This document shows, piece after piece, positions 41,726 through 42,651 of a DNA stretch of 42,651 nt. Position 1 is the stretch's first letter, and every line of letters starts with the position of its first letter. The stretch comes from a virus, in the IMG/VR virus record IMGVR_UViG_3300037558_000671, positions 1-42,651 of that record; one strand, 5' to 3'. The position numbers and the translations under genes were made by a program. Below the pieces are notes generated by a model, which saw only the letters and a program-made list of their open reading frames with translations, made no database searches and was not told the origin of the DNA.

Positions 41726-42061
41726 ATGACTATTTCTACAACTTGGTCTATAGCTCAATGCAACCGCGAGGTATCTACAGGAAAGATTCTACAGGTTGAA
41801 GCTCAATGTGTTGCTACAGATTCTGAAGAGCCAACTATTGATGATGGCAAAACTCAACTTGCAGGCGTTTGTTCTGTAACTGTTGATTTTCTGGGCGAAG
41901 TGACTATTGCTTATGATGACGTTACACAAGATGATGTGATTGGCTGGGTCAAATCACAACTGGGTGAAGATTCAGTTGCTGGTTTTGAAACAGCAGCACA
42001 AGAGCTTCTTACGAGCCAATCCCGTAAAACTTCCCTTGGCCTTCCTTGGGTCACCGACTAA
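41726..42061 (+). CDS. Conserved cyanophage protein, unknown
   Basis: 111 residues. TWSIAQCNREVSTGKILQVEAQCVAT then GKTQLAGVCSVTVDF and a C-terminal helix (DVIGWVKSQLGEDSVAGFETAAQELLTSQ). The layout of a strand pair, a polar loop and a V-I-x-W-V helix is shared by small cyanophage structural-region proteins. Likely a beta sandwich or virion decoration protein, but no function is known. Followed by a 20-base gap to the next start. Confidence 0.65.
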   Translation: MTISTTWSIAQCNREVSTGKILQVEAQCVATDSEEPTIDDGKTQLAGVCSVTVDFLGEVTIAYDDVTQDDVIGWVKSQLGEDSVAGFETAAQELLTSQSRKTSLGLPWVTD

Positions 42062-42081
42062 TACACCTAATCTTTTTTATT

Positions 42082-42252
42082 ATGATCACCCTTATCCGTC
42101 CTATCCTTTTCTCTTTTCTACAGTCTCAAAAAGTTAAGCTACTCATTGTAGATATGCTGACCAAACTGGCTGAATCTACTGATAACGATGTAGATGATAA
42201 AGCCGTGGAATTCATCCGTAACGGTCTATTCCCTGCTAAGCCTCTGGACTAA
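42082..42252 (+). CDS. 56-residue conserved small protein
   Basis: From ATG 42082; upstream in-frame starts lie in the previous gene. N-terminal half is hydrophobic (MITLIRPILFSFLQSQKV, then LLIVDMLTKLAE) and the second half is acidic with D-N-D-V-D-D-x-A-V-E-F-I-R. This pattern is common in cyanophage small proteins near the end of the tail module. The hydrophobic start could be amphipathic or membrane-attached. No function known; holin is possible but unsupported. Stop overlaps the next start (TAATG). Confidence 0.6.
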   Translation: MITLIRPILFSFLQSQKVKLLIVDMLTKLAESTDNDVDDKAVEFIRNGLFPAKPLD

Positions 42253-42651
42253 TGGACTTAGGTGAGCCACCTGTACTTCCGTATATACGGCTCCCTGAGG
42301 CATTGTCATTACCACGTCCAGTACTTGACATACCACGAGCGGAACTACCTTATTACAAGCCGCTTGTGGTGCCTCCTAGCGACCTCAGGCCACCTCCGGG
42401 CGTCAAAGGAACTACAGAATCCGACAAAGAGAAACCTAAACCTAAACCTCCCCCGGTAAAACTACCGGACATACCTCAAGACACACGAGAGATAGACATT
42501 CCATTTACGGATGTCACGATGCCCCTCCCGTCTAACGAAATACTTGTCACGGCTGGTACTACTGCCACCGTGTCTGTTGCAGCCACCCTTACAGCAACAG
42601 CAGTCTTTAAATGGACTGTAACTGCTTTGAAGCCAATACTTAAACAGACAT
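42252..42651 (+). CDS. Proline-rich protein with C-terminal membrane segment, reaching the window end
   Basis: 133 codons, with no stop before the window ends. N-terminal 75 residues are Pro-rich with repeating L-P-x-x-x-L-P units (LPEALSLPRPVLDIPRAELP), then a Lys/Pro linker (KEKPKPKPPPVKLP), then EILVTAGTTATVSVAATLTA, a likely transmembrane helix, and VTALKPILKQT. Homologous proteins in cyanophages end with a similar membrane helix and K-P-x-x-K-Q. Joined to base 1, the next codon is TGA, so the protein is probably complete at 133 residues. Function unknown; membrane location would fit lysis or host-envelope interaction. Confidence 0.65.
   Translation, partial: MDLGEPPVLPYIRLPEALSLPRPVLDIPRAELPYYKPLVVPPSDLRPPPGVKGTTESDKEKPKPKPPPVKLPDIPQDTREIDIPFTDVTMPLPSNEILVTAGTTATVSVAATLTATAVFKWTVTALKPILKQT

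Overview
The window reads as an essentially complete genome of a T7-like marine cyanophage (a cyanopodovirus; classically Podoviridae, now Autographivirales). The evidence is a single-subunit RNA polymerase, a T7-type replication set (SSB, endonuclease I, primase-helicase, A-family polymerase, gp6 exonuclease), a T7-ordered virion block, and cyanophage host-derived genes: psbA (photosystem II D1), hli (high-light-inducible protein), an NblA-like phycobilisome adaptor, thyX and a small ribonucleotide reductase. Every supported gene lies on the + strand, and neighbours are mostly joined by ATGA or TAATG overlaps. The two window ends appear to join: the last ORF ends in ...ACA T and the window starts GA, which together make a TGA stop and an overlapping ATG in frame with the first gene. 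So the molecule is probably a circularised 42,651 bp assembly of a linear, terminally redundant genome. A marine Synechococcus host is the best guess, because NblA only makes sense against phycobilisomes, but this is inference.

Layout. 1-2.96 kb: HNH endonuclease, an unknown protein and large terminase, closed by a UUCG-tetraloop terminator. 3.0-3.9 kb: thyX and two tiny genes. 3.92-4.31 kb: the longest gene-free stretch, rich in palindromes, with a G10 tract and a host-type promoter candidate; it is the natural place to look for the physical genome ends. 4.3-7.6 kb: early region of about a dozen small, mostly unknown genes. 7.6-9.9 kb: RNA polymerase. 9.9-17.8 kb: DNA replication and nucleotide metabolism, including a DNA polymerase encoded as separate exonuclease and polymerase ORFs, an NblA-like gene, a DUF3310 protein, a MazG-like pyrophosphohydrolase and class I RNR alpha and beta. 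17.8-20.5 kb: gp7.3-like protein, portal, scaffold. 20.5-23.5 kb: accessory island with hli, three tiny basic proteins, two exported proteins, psbA, a 70-aa membrane protein, and a candidate glutamine-II (Downstream-peptide) riboswitch driving a 33-aa peptide. The psbA-to-peptide part is bracketed by two near-identical hairpin repeats. 23.5-24.66 kb: major capsid protein and a strong terminator. 24.66-40.5 kb: tail tubular proteins, internal core proteins gp13 to gp16, and two fibre proteins. 40.5 kb to the end: a small unknown protein, a 2OG-Fe(II) dioxygenase and small conserved cyanophage proteins.

How it works together (inference from families): a host sigma-70 promoter fires the early block. 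The phage polymerase then transcribes replication and late genes, with terminators after the capsid gene and after terminase setting dosage. RNR, ThyX, the MazG-like protein and nucleases supply nucleotides. D1, Hli and NblA adjust host light harvesting, and the riboswitch peptide links the late programme to cellular glutamine, that is, nitrogen status. No integrase, tRNA, CRISPR array, recognisable holin, canonical endolysin or small terminase was found. The best murein-hydrolase candidate is a domain in the C-terminal part of the gp15-like internal protein.
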